This document shows, in pieces, positions 1 through 9,037 of a stretch of DNA of 64,000 bases (its first letter is position 1; the number at the start of each line of letters is the position of its first letter). The DNA is from Candidatus Corynebacterium avicola (lineage in GTDB: Bacteria > Actinomycetota > Actinomycetes > Mycobacteriales > Mycobacteriaceae): NCBI GenBank assembly GCA_019114135.1, contig DXGC01000077.1, positions 50,744 to 114,743 on the forward strand, in the 5' to 3' direction. Under the pieces are notes generated by a model that was not told the origin of the DNA, searched no databases, and saw only the letters and a list, made by a program, of their open reading frames with translations. The translations under genes were made by a program, and so were the position numbers.

Positions 1-660
1 GTGCTGGTCGCCACCGGCCTCGACGACGACCTCCCCGACATCCCCGGTCTGGCGGAGCACTGGGGTGGCGCGGCCTTCCAGTGTCCCTACTGCCACGGAT
101 GGGAGGTCCGCGATACCCGGATCGGTGTCCTGGCGACCTCACCGCCGTCCTTCCACCAGGCCACGCTCATCCGCCAGTGGTCCGACTCCGTCACCGTCTT
201 CACCACCGACCCTGCGCTGTTCGACGGCCTCGACGAGGACACCCGCGCAGGCTTCGCCGCCCGCGGGGTCTCGCTCGTCGCGTCCCCCGTGACCGAGGTA
301 CTGTCAGCGTCCACCGACACTGCAGACTCCGTCTCGTCGTTGCGCGGCGTGCGCACGCAGGACGGCCAGACCCACGAGGTGGACGCCCTCGCCGTCTCCC
401 CGGAATCGCGTCCCCGGGACGGCTTCCTCGCAGGCCTGGACCTGGAACGGTACGAGTTCCCCGGCGTCGGGACCTTCCTGCAGACCGACGAGACCGGACG
501 CACCAGTCACCCACGCATCTGGGCCACGGGCAACGTGGTCAATCCCCGGTTCAACGTCCCCGCCTCCGTGGGACAGGCGTCGATGGCCGCCGGTGCCCTC
601 AACCACGTCCTCGTGCTGGAGGACACGGAGAGGGCGGTGCAGGAAGCGGAGGATCAATGA
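1..660 (+). CDS. NAD(P)/FAD-dependent oxidoreductase, thioredoxin-reductase-like (5' end probably outside window)
   Basis: ORF open from base 1; FQCPYCHGWEVRD CxxC motif and C-terminal ATGNVVNPRFNVPASVGQASMAAGALNH typical of TrxR-like flavoproteins. Confidence 0.8.
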   Translation: MLVATGLDDDLPDIPGLAEHWGGAAFQCPYCHGWEVRDTRIGVLATSPPSFHQATLIRQWSDSVTVFTTDPALFDGLDEDTRAGFAARGVSLVASPVTEVLSASTDTADSVSSLRGVRTQDGQTHEVDALAVSPESRPRDGFLAGLDLERYEFPGVGTFLQTDETGRTSHPRIWATGNVVNPRFNVPASVGQASMAAGALNHVLVLEDTERAVQEAEDQ

Positions 661-1259
661 CCTGAGTGGTCGTCGGTGCCATCCTCGGCGGCTCCGTCCT
701 CGGCATCGTCACCGGCGTAGTCCTCGTGCGCCGACTGCTGCACGCGCACCGGGATGTCCTCGAGCTCGAAGGTCGATCCGTCCTCCGCGGTGAGGGTGAG
801 GTTGAGGACGTCACCGGCCGCGATCTCGTCGGAGTTCTCCATGATCATGATGTGGTCCCCGCCCGGTTCCAGCATCGTGCTTCCGTTCGCCGGGATGACC
901 ATGCCGTCCTCGGTCTGACGCATCATGCCGTCCACCGTCTCGTGGAACTCGTAGACGCCCTCCAGGTCACCCTCGGCCCGGGTGAGGTGGATGTCCTCGT
1001 CGGTGGTGTTGGTGAGCTCGCCGAAGACCGCGGTCATCTCCGTGTCCGCGTCCTTCGCGCCGACGTAGCCCTCCTCCAGGACCAGGTCACCGTCTGAGAC
1101 TTCCGCGCCGGCGTCGCTGGTCGCGGTGTCCTCAGCACTTCCGGCGTCCGAATCGTCGCCGCAGGACGCCACGCCGAGGCAGAGCGTCGCCGCGACCAGG
1201 GCGGCCGGGATCCGTCGCGACAGGGGATTTGCAGAGCGGGCGGTGCGGGTCAGGGACAA
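654..1259 (-). CDS. PCu(A)C-type copper chaperone lipoprotein
   Basis: Lipobox-like LCLGVASC; DGMMRQTEDGMVIPANGSTMLEPGGDHIMIM resembles the DUF461/PCu(A)C metal-binding motif; TTG start at 1259 preceded by AGGAGAAGAC. Confidence 0.75.
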   Translation of the reverse strand: MSLTRTARSANPLSRRIPAALVAATLCLGVASCGDDSDAGSAEDTATSDAGAEVSDGDLVLEEGYVGAKDADTEMTAVFGELTNTTDEDIHLTRAEGDLEGVYEFHETVDGMMRQTEDGMVIPANGSTMLEPGGDHIMIMENSDEIAAGDVLNLTLTAEDGSTFELEDIPVRVQQSAHEDYAGDDAEDGAAEDGTDDHSGH

Positions 1260-1428
1260 GGTCTTCTCCTGGGGATGGGGACACGGATGGGGACACGGCA
1301 CTTCACCGCATCGGGTCACTGGTTCAGTAGTCGGACGCCAGGGTCCCGCGGTTCCCTGAACCCTCCCGGTCACCCCCCGCCGGGGCTGGCCCGGGAACCC
1401 GCGCGGCGATCCCGCCGACTACTTCATC

Positions 1429-2850
1429 GTGACGACAACGACCGAACACCCCTCACCGACTGCACCGACTGCACCGTCCGAACGGACCGGGCAACAGCTC
1501 CCCCGCCTGCTCAAGCGCCTGCACTTCTTCGCTGGCGTCCTGTGCGCACCACTGATCCTCGTCGCCGCGGTCACCGGTTTCCTCTACGCCGTCTCCCCGA
1601 CCGTCGAGCGGGTCGTCCACCATGACCTGCTGACTGCCACGGCGCACGACGCACCGGCCGTCCCGGTCAGCGAGCAGGTCACCGCCGCGCGCGCCGAGTT
1701 CCCCGACCTGCCGTTGGCCGGGGTGCGACTGGGCGAGGACCACGAGACCACCCGTGTCCTCTTCGCCGACGTCGAGCTGCCAGAGTCCACGACCCGGGCG
1801 GTGTTCGTGGACCCCTACTCCGGTGAAGTGAAGGGTGACTCCACCCAGTACGGCAGCTCAGCGGCGCTGCCGATGCGGCACTGGTTGTCCCAGGGCCACC
1901 GCATGCTGTGGCTCGGCGAACCGGGACGTCTCTACTCCGAGCTGGCGGCCAGTTGGTTGGGGGTCCTGGCCGTCGGCGGGCTGGTGATGTGGTGGCAGCG
2001 TCACCGGAAGAACCCGGGTCGCATGCTGGGCACCGGAGGGCGGGGACGCACCCGCACGATGCGACGGCACGGGGCGACCGGCACGGTCGTGGCCGTGGGC
2101 ATGGTCTTCCTCACCGCCACCGGGCTGACCTGGTCATCGGTGGCTGGGACGAACATCGGACAAGTTCGCTCGGAGTTGAGCTGGCAGGAGCCGGCGGTGT
2201 CGACCTCGATTCCCGGGGTCGAGGTGACGTCCGGGGAGGACGCATCTGCGGGAGCGCACGCCAGTCACGGCGACCACGGCGCAGCGAACGCATCCGGCGG
2301 TTTCGTGCGGGGCCTGAACCCTGGCGCGGTCGACCGGGTCGCCGCCACCGCCCGCGAGGAACTGCGTACCCCGGTCACCCTCACCCCGCCGGCCGCCGAC
2401 GGTGAGGCGTGGACGGCGAAGGAGAACCGGGCATCCTACAGGCTGACCACCGACGCCGTCTCGATCGACTGGGCGACCGGGCAGGTCACCGACCGGATCG
2501 ACTTCCGGGACTGGCCGCTGGCGGCACAGGCGTCGTCTTGGCTGATCCAGCTGCACATGGGAACCTTGTTCGGGCTACCGAACCAGCTGGTCCTCGCCGT
2601 CCTGGCCGCCGCCATCGCGGTGATGGTGGTCTGGGGGTACGCGATGTGGTTCCGGCGGCGGGGCCGGGACCAAGTTGTCGCTTCCGCCCCGCCGCGGGCC
2701 CCTACCGACGGCGGGTGGAGCGCCGGCGCCGTGGTCCTGGTGGTTGCATTGGCCGCCTACGGCCTCGTCGCGCCGTTGTTCGGCGTGACCTGTCTGGCAT
2801 TCGTGGTGTTCAGCAGCCTGTGGTCGCGCTGGAGAGAACGCTCCAGTTAG
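1429..2850 (+). CDS. PepSY domain-containing membrane protein
   Basis: LLKRLHFFAGVLCAPLILVAAVTGFLYAVSP and several TM helices typical of PepSY-associated TM proteins; GTG start. Confidence 0.8.
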   Translation: MTTTTEHPSPTAPTAPSERTGQQLPRLLKRLHFFAGVLCAPLILVAAVTGFLYAVSPTVERVVHHDLLTATAHDAPAVPVSEQVTAARAEFPDLPLAGVRLGEDHETTRVLFADVELPESTTRAVFVDPYSGEVKGDSTQYGSSAALPMRHWLSQGHRMLWLGEPGRLYSELAASWLGVLAVGGLVMWWQRHRKNPGRMLGTGGRGRTRTMRRHGATGTVVAVGMVFLTATGLTWSSVAGTNIGQVRSELSWQEPAVSTSIPGVEVTSGEDASAGAHASHGDHGAANASGGFVRGLNPGAVDRVAATAREELRTPVTLTPPAADGEAWTAKENRASYRLTTDAVSIDWATGQVTDRIDFRDWPLAAQASSWLIQLHMGTLFGLPNQLVLAVLAAAIAVMVVWGYAMWFRRRGRDQVVASAPPRAPTDGGWSAGAVVLVVALAAYGLVAPLFGVTCLAFVVFSSLWSRWRERSS

Positions 2851-3013
2851 GGAATCATCGCCGTGCACTGCACCGGGATCGGCACCCGTCATGCCCAGGT
2901 TTACAGCGCTCTCTAATCGCACAGATCATGAGTTACGGACCGTCCATTTGCTGTACACAAGAGACTGGAAATAATAATGACGACCGCGTTTTCTAGACGC
3001 CGAGGACCCAAAC

Positions 3014-3739
3014 GTGACAACTCTCTCCGTACCAACCCATAAAAGAGCTCTCATCATGAGCGCTGCTGCAATAGTCAGTTGCACCGCACTGTCCGCCTGT
3101 TCAAGTGACGATGATTCGGAATCACCGGAAACCACCCTCGCCACCAGTGACGATGCGGACGGGACTGCAAGTAATGAAGCAGCCGACCACACATGCAACA
3201 GCACGACTCTTGAGCTTGAGCAAGTACGGAACGAGGACGGGGATCCCTCATTCAACATTCCGATCCCGGAAGGTTGGGAGACCTTCGATACCGGCGGAGG
3301 CCCTGACGATGGGTCCTACTACCCCGAGATCGGAATGGTGGACCGGGACGAAGCCTCCCGCGGAGAAACCACAATGTTCATGTTCAGCGCCAAGAGATCG
3401 CCCACAGGTGGCGCGGACCAGCTGGAAAAGGCCGTGACCGACGACGGCCTCCGGGTTACCGAGGCATCTGAGCCGACAACGACATGCGGCTATCCCGCAC
3501 AAGCGTTTACCGGAGTTGTCGAATCAGATTCATATTCAACAATCCCGGAGTTCGAAACACACGTCTACACCATGTCAGTACCTGTCGACGATCAATACGT
3601 CGTTGCGCAGTTGTCTGTAAACAACATGGACGCGACAACGTCAGAACAAGCTGAGGGCTTGGGCGACAGCGATCTCGACTTCGATCAGGAGCTGTTCGAC
3701 CAGATCGTTGACGGCATTCAGATCGCAACTCAGGAGTAG
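3014..3739 (+). CDS. hypothetical lipoprotein
   Basis: Signal peptide with lipobox (ALSACSS); no recognised domain. Confidence 0.65.
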   Translation: MTTLSVPTHKRALIMSAAAIVSCTALSACSSDDDSESPETTLATSDDADGTASNEAADHTCNSTTLELEQVRNEDGDPSFNIPIPEGWETFDTGGGPDDGSYYPEIGMVDRDEASRGETTMFMFSAKRSPTGGADQLEKAVTDDGLRVTEASEPTTTCGYPAQAFTGVVESDSYSTIPEFETHVYTMSVPVDDQYVVAQLSVNNMDATTSEQAEGLGDSDLDFDQELFDQIVDGIQIATQE

Positions 3740-3761
3740 CTCGCGAGCACCGCGCCCCGGA

Positions 3762-4331
3762 CTACGCCTCCGACTCTTCGGGAATCATCGCGAGGATCGC
3801 GTCGGTCAACGCGGTGCGCTGCGCCGAGGACAGCGACGCCTCGTGCACCTGGTCGTGCAGCCACATGCCGTCCGCCGCAACCTGCACCAGGTACGCCGCC
3901 CGGGCGAGCGCCGCGTCCTGATCGTCCTCCCCGGCCCCCACGACGCCGTCCGCGGACGGCATCCACCGGCTGTCGACGTCCTGCCACGGAACGTTGAACT
4001 CCTGGTTGGCCATCGCATCGACCTGCAGGACCAGCTCCGCCCTGGATGCCGAGCGGCTCATCGTCACCACGATCGCCCGCAACCGGGTCCGGGCGTCGAC
4101 CTCGTCGGCGGTCCCGCCGGCGGCAGCCTCCAGCTCCTTCTCCCACTGGGCGGCCTGGTACTCGTGGATGCCGAGCATCATCTCGTGCCGGGACGGGAAG
4201 TGGTAGACCATCCCCGACTTCGACATGCCGGACGCCTCCGCCAGCGACTCGTAGGTCACCGCCTCGAGCCCGCCGCGGTCGATGAGGTCGACGGCGGCCT
4301 GCAGGATCAGGTCACGTTTACTCGTGCGCAG
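3762..4331 (-). CDS. TetR family transcriptional regulator (proposed CTG start at 4331)
   Basis: HTH LILQAAVDLIDRGGLEAVTYESLAEASGMSKSGMVYHFPSRHEMML; frame is open upstream of the listed GTG; AAGGAGG at 4341-4347 precedes CTG. Confidence 0.75.
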   Translation of the reverse strand: MRTSKRDLILQAAVDLIDRGGLEAVTYESLAEASGMSKSGMVYHFPSRHEMMLGIHEYQAAQWEKELEAAAGGTADEVDARTRLRAIVVTMSRSASRAELVLQVDAMANQEFNVPWQDVDSRWMPSADGVVGAGEDDQDAALARAAYLVQVAADGMWLHDQVHEASLSSAQRTALTDAILAMIPEESEA

Positions 4332-5868
4332 AGTACTCGGCCTCCTTCGGGTTGCCGCGGAAACTGCGCGCCGTGATCAGGGCCGCAGCGACTGCCACGA
4401 TACCGGCGATGAGGATGACCAGAAGGTAGGCGGTGTCGTAGGCGTCCACCGCCGCGGCACCGAAGACCGCGTGGTCGACACCGTGGTCGACGTCGTCGGC
4501 CACCGCGTCCGGCGCATTCATCGAGTAGAACATCGGCATCAGGCTGCCCAGCAGGGCCACGGACACCAGGGTGCCGAACTCGTAGGAGATCGCCTCGACG
4601 GAGGAGGCCATACCGGCCTTGCTCGCCGGTGCCGAGCCGATGATCGCCGAGGACGACACCGACATCACCATGCCGGCGCCCACGCCGATCAGCACCAGGC
4701 CGCAGACGACCAGGCCCAGCGGCTGCTCCGGGACAGCCCACAGCACCACGGCGATGCCCGCGGCCATCGAGGTGAAACCACCACTGATCAGGGTGCGGAA
4801 GCCGAGACGGTGCAGTGAGGCGCCGCCGAGGATCGACGCCGGGGCCGCCGGGATGGCTGCCGAGGCGACCAGCAGTCCGGCCTCGAAGGGACTGAACCCG
4901 CCGGCGGACTGGAAGCGCTGGGTGGTCATCAGCTCGACACCGGAGAGGACGAACATCGCCAGTGCCGCAGCCAGCGTGCCGCCGAGGAACATGCGGTTAC
5001 GGAAGATGCCGAACTCCAGGAGCGGCGGAAGCCCCCGGCCGCGCAGCAGCGTCTGACGGTGGGCGAACAGAGCTCCGCCGACGACCATGGCTGCCACGGA
5101 AACCAGCACGATGGTGGTGTCGCCCTCGGAGTTGGCGGTCTCCTTGATGGCCATCACCGCGCCGACCATCATGATCATCGCCCACAGTGAGGAGATGACG
5201 TCCCAGTGCCGGGAGGGATCGGCCTGGTTCGCCGGTGCATAGATGACGGTGGCGATGAGGATCGCCACGACCACCGGCACGTTGATCAGGAAGACCGTGC
5301 CCCAGTAGAAGTGCTCCAGCAGGAAGCCACCGAGGACCGGACCGGACGCGGCACCGACGACGGCGACCGAGCCCCAGATACCGATGGCGGTGTTGCGTTC
5401 GCGGACGTCGGTGAAGGTCTGGCGGATCAGCGCGAGGGTGGCCGGCATCATCGTCGCCGCGCCGACACCGAGCACGGCGCGGGCGGCGATAAGCACCCAC
5501 GCGTCCGGGGAGAAGGCGGCGAGCAGGGAGCCGAGACCGAAGACGCTGACTCCGGTGAGGAACATCCGACGGTGGCCGATCTTGTCGCCCAGGGTGCCGG
5601 TCCCCAGCAGCAGGCCGACGAGCACCAGCGGGTAGGCGTTGATGATCCACAGGCCCTGGAGGGAGGTGGTCTGGAGCTCATCGCGCAGCACCGGCAGCGC
5701 GGTGTAGAGGATCGAGTTGTCGGCGCCGACGAGGAAGAGCCCCAGGCTGATGATCGCCAGGAAGCTCCACCGCTGCCGCGCAGTGGTCGGGCCGGTACCG
5801 GCACCGCCCGTCGCTGCGGTGCCGTTCGGGGCGGGACGCCCGGACGGGGTGACTGTGGTGTTGCTCAT
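4318..5868 (-). CDS. MFS transporter, DHA2 (EmrB/QacA-type) drug efflux family
   Basis: ARQRWSFLAIISLGLFLVGADNSILYTALPVL, GDKIGHRRMF motif, ~14 TM helices. Confidence 0.9.
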   Translation of the reverse strand: MSNTTVTPSGRPAPNGTAATGGAGTGPTTARQRWSFLAIISLGLFLVGADNSILYTALPVLRDELQTTSLQGLWIINAYPLVLVGLLLGTGTLGDKIGHRRMFLTGVSVFGLGSLLAAFSPDAWVLIAARAVLGVGAATMMPATLALIRQTFTDVRERNTAIGIWGSVAVVGAASGPVLGGFLLEHFYWGTVFLINVPVVVAILIATVIYAPANQADPSRHWDVISSLWAMIMMVGAVMAIKETANSEGDTTIVLVSVAAMVVGGALFAHRQTLLRGRGLPPLLEFGIFRNRMFLGGTLAAALAMFVLSGVELMTTQRFQSAGGFSPFEAGLLVASAAIPAAPASILGGASLHRLGFRTLISGGFTSMAAGIAVVLWAVPEQPLGLVVCGLVLIGVGAGMVMSVSSSAIIGSAPASKAGMASSVEAISYEFGTLVSVALLGSLMPMFYSMNAPDAVADDVDHGVDHAVFGAAAVDAYDTAYLLVILIAGIVAVAAALITARSFRGNPKEAEYSAHE

Positions 5869-5913
5869 GGCGGGCCTGTGATGCCTTTCCTGGTAGGGAC
5901 GTTTCTAACTCTC

Positions 5914-5943
5914 GAAACTGTACCGTACGTTCGGTACAGTTTC
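5914..5943. promoter_or_regulatory. 30-bp palindromic putative TetR operator upstream of the MFS gene
   Basis: GAAACTGTACCG-TACGTT-CGGTACAGTTTC: two perfect 12-bp arms, 6-nt centre. Confidence 0.75.
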
Positions 5944-6091
5944 AAACTCCCTGTAATGCCCTCGAAATCGAACGCAGAGAGGCAACACTGACGGGAAACA
6001 CGGCTGTCACCCGCGAGAATTTTCTGCTCCCTAGCCTTTCCCGGGTGTCGGTAAGACCCCGGCCCCAACGAGCAACACGGAGAGTCAATTC

Positions 6092-6886
6092 ATGTCAGAG
6101 ACAGGGCCGTTCAGCGGCACCGCAGGTGAAAGCCGCATCACGATAGGCATCGTCAACGTCAACACCAGCGCCTCGATGACGCAGACGATCGTCGATGCCG
6201 CTCGGACGGTCGCTGCGCCCGACACCGCGATCATCGGGGTCACCCCAGCCATCGGCCCCGAATCAGTTGAAACCCACCTGGAGGCCGCGCTGTCGCAGGT
6301 CGGCGTCATCTCCGCGGTCAACGAACGGAACACCGCCCCCGTCACCGAAGACTCCCCCGCCGTAGACGCCTGGATCGTCGCCGGCTACGGCGACGAGGGT
6401 CGCGAGGCACTCCAGGAACTCGTTGACGTACCGGTCGTCGACATCACCGAAGCTGCGGCGATCTCCGCCATGGCTGTCGGGGACCGTTATGCCGTTGTCA
6501 CGACCCTCGACCGGACCGTCCCGATGATCCGGGGGCGCCTGCAGCTGGCCGGACTACTCGACCGGTGCTCATCAGTGAGGGGCACCGGCCTCGGCGTCCT
6601 CGAACTGGAGGAGGACGCCGAGCGCACCGAAGCCCTCATCCTCGAACTCGCACGCGCCGCGCTTTTCGAAGGTGCTGAAGCCATCTGCCTCGGCTGTGGC
6701 GGGATGGCTGGGAGCGCTCCTCGTCTCACCAAAGCCCTCGGCGCCCCGGTGATCGACGGGGTCGCTGCCGCGGTCGGCCTCGCCGAATCCCTCGTCCGCC
6801 AAGGCCTCCGCACGTCACGCACGGGTACGTATGCCCCCCGCACCGCCAAGAAACTGTCCGGATTCAAGGAACTGGAGATCCAATGA
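6092..6886 (+). CDS. Asp/Glu/hydantoin racemase family protein (possible allantoin racemase)
   Basis: IGIVNVNTSASMTQTIVDAAR, AICLGCGGMAG motif, VIDGVAAAVGLAESL. Confidence 0.8.
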   Translation: MSETGPFSGTAGESRITIGIVNVNTSASMTQTIVDAARTVAAPDTAIIGVTPAIGPESVETHLEAALSQVGVISAVNERNTAPVTEDSPAVDAWIVAGYGDEGREALQELVDVPVVDITEAAAISAMAVGDRYAVVTTLDRTVPMIRGRLQLAGLLDRCSSVRGTGLGVLELEEDAERTEALILELARAALFEGAEAICLGCGGMAGSAPRLTKALGAPVIDGVAAAVGLAESLVRQGLRTSRTGTYAPRTAKKLSGFKELEIQ

Positions 6887-8391
6887 GCGACATGAAGAAC
6901 CAGGAAGTCGTCTACCCGGACGGGGCAGACCCGGAACTCATCAACGACGACATTGCCCCACTGAAGAAGCAGAAGTGGGGCTCGTACAACATCTTCGCCT
7001 TCTGGATGTCGGACGTACACTCGGTGGGCGGGTACACGACCGCAGGTGGCCTGTTCGCCATGGGTCTCACCTCATGGCAGGTGCTTCTCGCACTGCTTGT
7101 CGGCATCTTCATCGTCTACTTCGCCTGCAACCTCGTGTCCCTGCCCTCACAGCGCTCCGGAACGCCCTTCGCCGTGGTCTGTCGCGCCGCCTTCGGCATT
7201 CACGGAGCGAAGATCCCCGCCCTCATCCGCGGCTGCATTGCCGTTGCCTGGTACGGGATCCAGACCTACCTCGCCTCCCATGCGCTGGTCGTCCTCGTCC
7301 TCAAGATCCAACCGGACTGGGCCGAATGGGCCGACAAGGACCTCCACGGATTCCTCGGACTGTCGGTGCTCGGCTACATCGCATTCGGTGTCATGTGGGT
7401 CGTCCAGGCCCTGGTCTTCTGGCGCGGAATGGACGCCATCCGGAAGTTCATCGATTTCTGTGGCCCGGCGGTCTACGTGGTGATGGCCATTCTGGCCATC
7501 TACCTCATCAGCGAAGCCGGATGGTCGAACATCAACTTCAGCCTCTCCGACGAGAACCTCACCGGATTCGCGGTCTTCTCCACGTTCTGCGCGGCCGTGG
7601 CCACCACCGTCAGCTACTTCTCGGGACCGATGCTCAACTTCGGCGACATCTCCCGCTACGGAAAGTCCCAGAAGGCTGTAACCCGGGGCAACCTACTGGG
7701 ACTGCCCCTGAACTTCCTGGTGTTCTCCATCATGGTCGTCGTCACCGCGTCCGCCACGGTCCCGGTGTACGGAGAGCTGATCACCGACCCGGTCGACACC
7801 ATCGCAGAGCTCGACAACACCGTCGCCATCGCCTTCGGTGCCCTCACCCTCCTGATCGCGACGGTCGGCATCAACATCGTCGCCAACTTCATCGCACCTG
7901 CCTTCGATTTCTCGACGGTGGCGCCGAAACTGATCTCGTGGCGGGCCGGCGGCATGATCGCCGCAGTCGGATCAGTCTTCCTCACCCCCTGGAACCTCTA
8001 CAACTCCCCGGACGCCATCCACTACACACTCGACACCCTGGCCGCGTTCATCGGACCCGTGTTCGGTGTCCTCATCGCGTACTTCTACGTGATCAACCGT
8101 GGAGACCTCGACGTTCCCGCATTGTTCGACAGCTCCCCGTCGGGCACCTACCACTACTCCAACGGATTCAACGTCAATGCCGTGGTGTCGATCTGCGTCA
8201 CCGCTGTCGTGGGCATCGTCATCGTGGTCACGCCGGCGTTCTCCGCCGCAGCTCCTTACACCTGGTTCATCGGAGCGATCCTCGCCGGAGTGATGGTCAT
8301 CGTGTTGGAGAACATCCGCCCATCGGTGGTCATGCGAGACGCCGAATCCGCATCCACTGCTCGCGAAGGGTCGGTCCGCATCTTCTCCTGA
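6883..8391 (+). CDS. NCS1 family nucleobase/allantoin/hydantoin:cation symporter
   Basis: KKQKWGSYNIFAFWMSDVHSVGGYTTAGGLFAMG, ~12 TM; ATGA overlap with the racemase gene. Confidence 0.88.
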   Translation: MSDMKNQEVVYPDGADPELINDDIAPLKKQKWGSYNIFAFWMSDVHSVGGYTTAGGLFAMGLTSWQVLLALLVGIFIVYFACNLVSLPSQRSGTPFAVVCRAAFGIHGAKIPALIRGCIAVAWYGIQTYLASHALVVLVLKIQPDWAEWADKDLHGFLGLSVLGYIAFGVMWVVQALVFWRGMDAIRKFIDFCGPAVYVVMAILAIYLISEAGWSNINFSLSDENLTGFAVFSTFCAAVATTVSYFSGPMLNFGDISRYGKSQKAVTRGNLLGLPLNFLVFSIMVVVTASATVPVYGELITDPVDTIAELDNTVAIAFGALTLLIATVGINIVANFIAPAFDFSTVAPKLISWRAGGMIAAVGSVFLTPWNLYNSPDAIHYTLDTLAAFIGPVFGVLIAYFYVINRGDLDVPALFDSSPSGTYHYSNGFNVNAVVSICVTAVVGIVIVVTPAFSAAAPYTWFIGAILAGVMVIVLENIRPSVVMRDAESASTAREGSVRIFS

Positions 8392-8421
8392 CCCCTGAAC
8401 CCAGGAACGTCGGCATTATTG

Positions 8422-8450
8422 TTGACGTGTCAACTATAGAAAGATATAGT
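8422..8450 (+). promoter_or_regulatory. sigma70-type promoter (TTGACG-N17-TATAGT), predicted leaderless start
   Basis: -35 at 8422-8427, -10 at 8445-8450; ATG at 8459 lies 8 nt after the -10 and has no SD; two inverted repeats overlap the boxes. Confidence 0.7.
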
Positions 8451-8458
8451 TACTGGCC

Positions 8459-9037
8459 ATGACTTCTGAGAACACTTCCCGCCCCCGTATCGCCGTCTTC
8501 GCAGGCACCGTCCGCGAAGGCCGCAACTCCATCAAGATCGCCGAGTGGGCCGTCGAGTCCCTGAAGAACGCCGGCGTCGACGCCGACGTCGAGGTCCTGG
8601 ACCTCGCCGAGCAGCAGCTCGGCAAGTTCACCTCCGCCACCCCGCCCCGCATGCACGAGGGCGAGTACGAGGAGCCGGAGCTCGCCGCCTGGTCCCGGAA
8701 GGTCGGCAGCTTCGACGGCTTCATCTTCGCCACCGGTGAGTACAACGGCTCTGTCCCGGGCGTCATGAAGAACGCCGTGGACTCCCTGTTCCGCGAGTGG
8801 ACCGAGAAGCCCGTCGGCTTCATCGGCTGGGGCTCCACCGGCGCCTCCTCCGCCGTGGCCCACTGGCACACCGTGGCCACCTACCTCGGCATGAAGGTCA
8901 TCGACAAGGACGTCCTGCTCACCTTCGAGGAGGTCTTCCCCGACTTCGTCTTCACCCCCTCCGAGCAGCACACCCAGGCCGTCGTCGCCCTGGGCACCGC
9001 CGTCGCCGAGGCTGCCTCGGTCTCCGTCAGCGTCTAG
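8459..9037 (+). CDS. NADPH-dependent FMN reductase family protein
   Basis: RIAVFAGTVREGRNSIKIAEW and FATGEYNGSVPGVMKNAVD flavodoxin-like FMN reductase motifs. Confidence 0.85.
   Translation: MTSENTSRPRIAVFAGTVREGRNSIKIAEWAVESLKNAGVDADVEVLDLAEQQLGKFTSATPPRMHEGEYEEPELAAWSRKVGSFDGFIFATGEYNGSVPGVMKNAVDSLFREWTEKPVGFIGWGSTGASSAVAHWHTVATYLGMKVIDKDVLLTFEEVFPDFVFTPSEQHTQAVVALGTAVAEAASVSVSV

Noticed and set aside
6831-8462. 543-aa plus-strand ORF overlapping the NCS1 permease
   Set aside because: Arg/His/Pro-rich off-frame translation of a gene with a convincing permease product in another frame.
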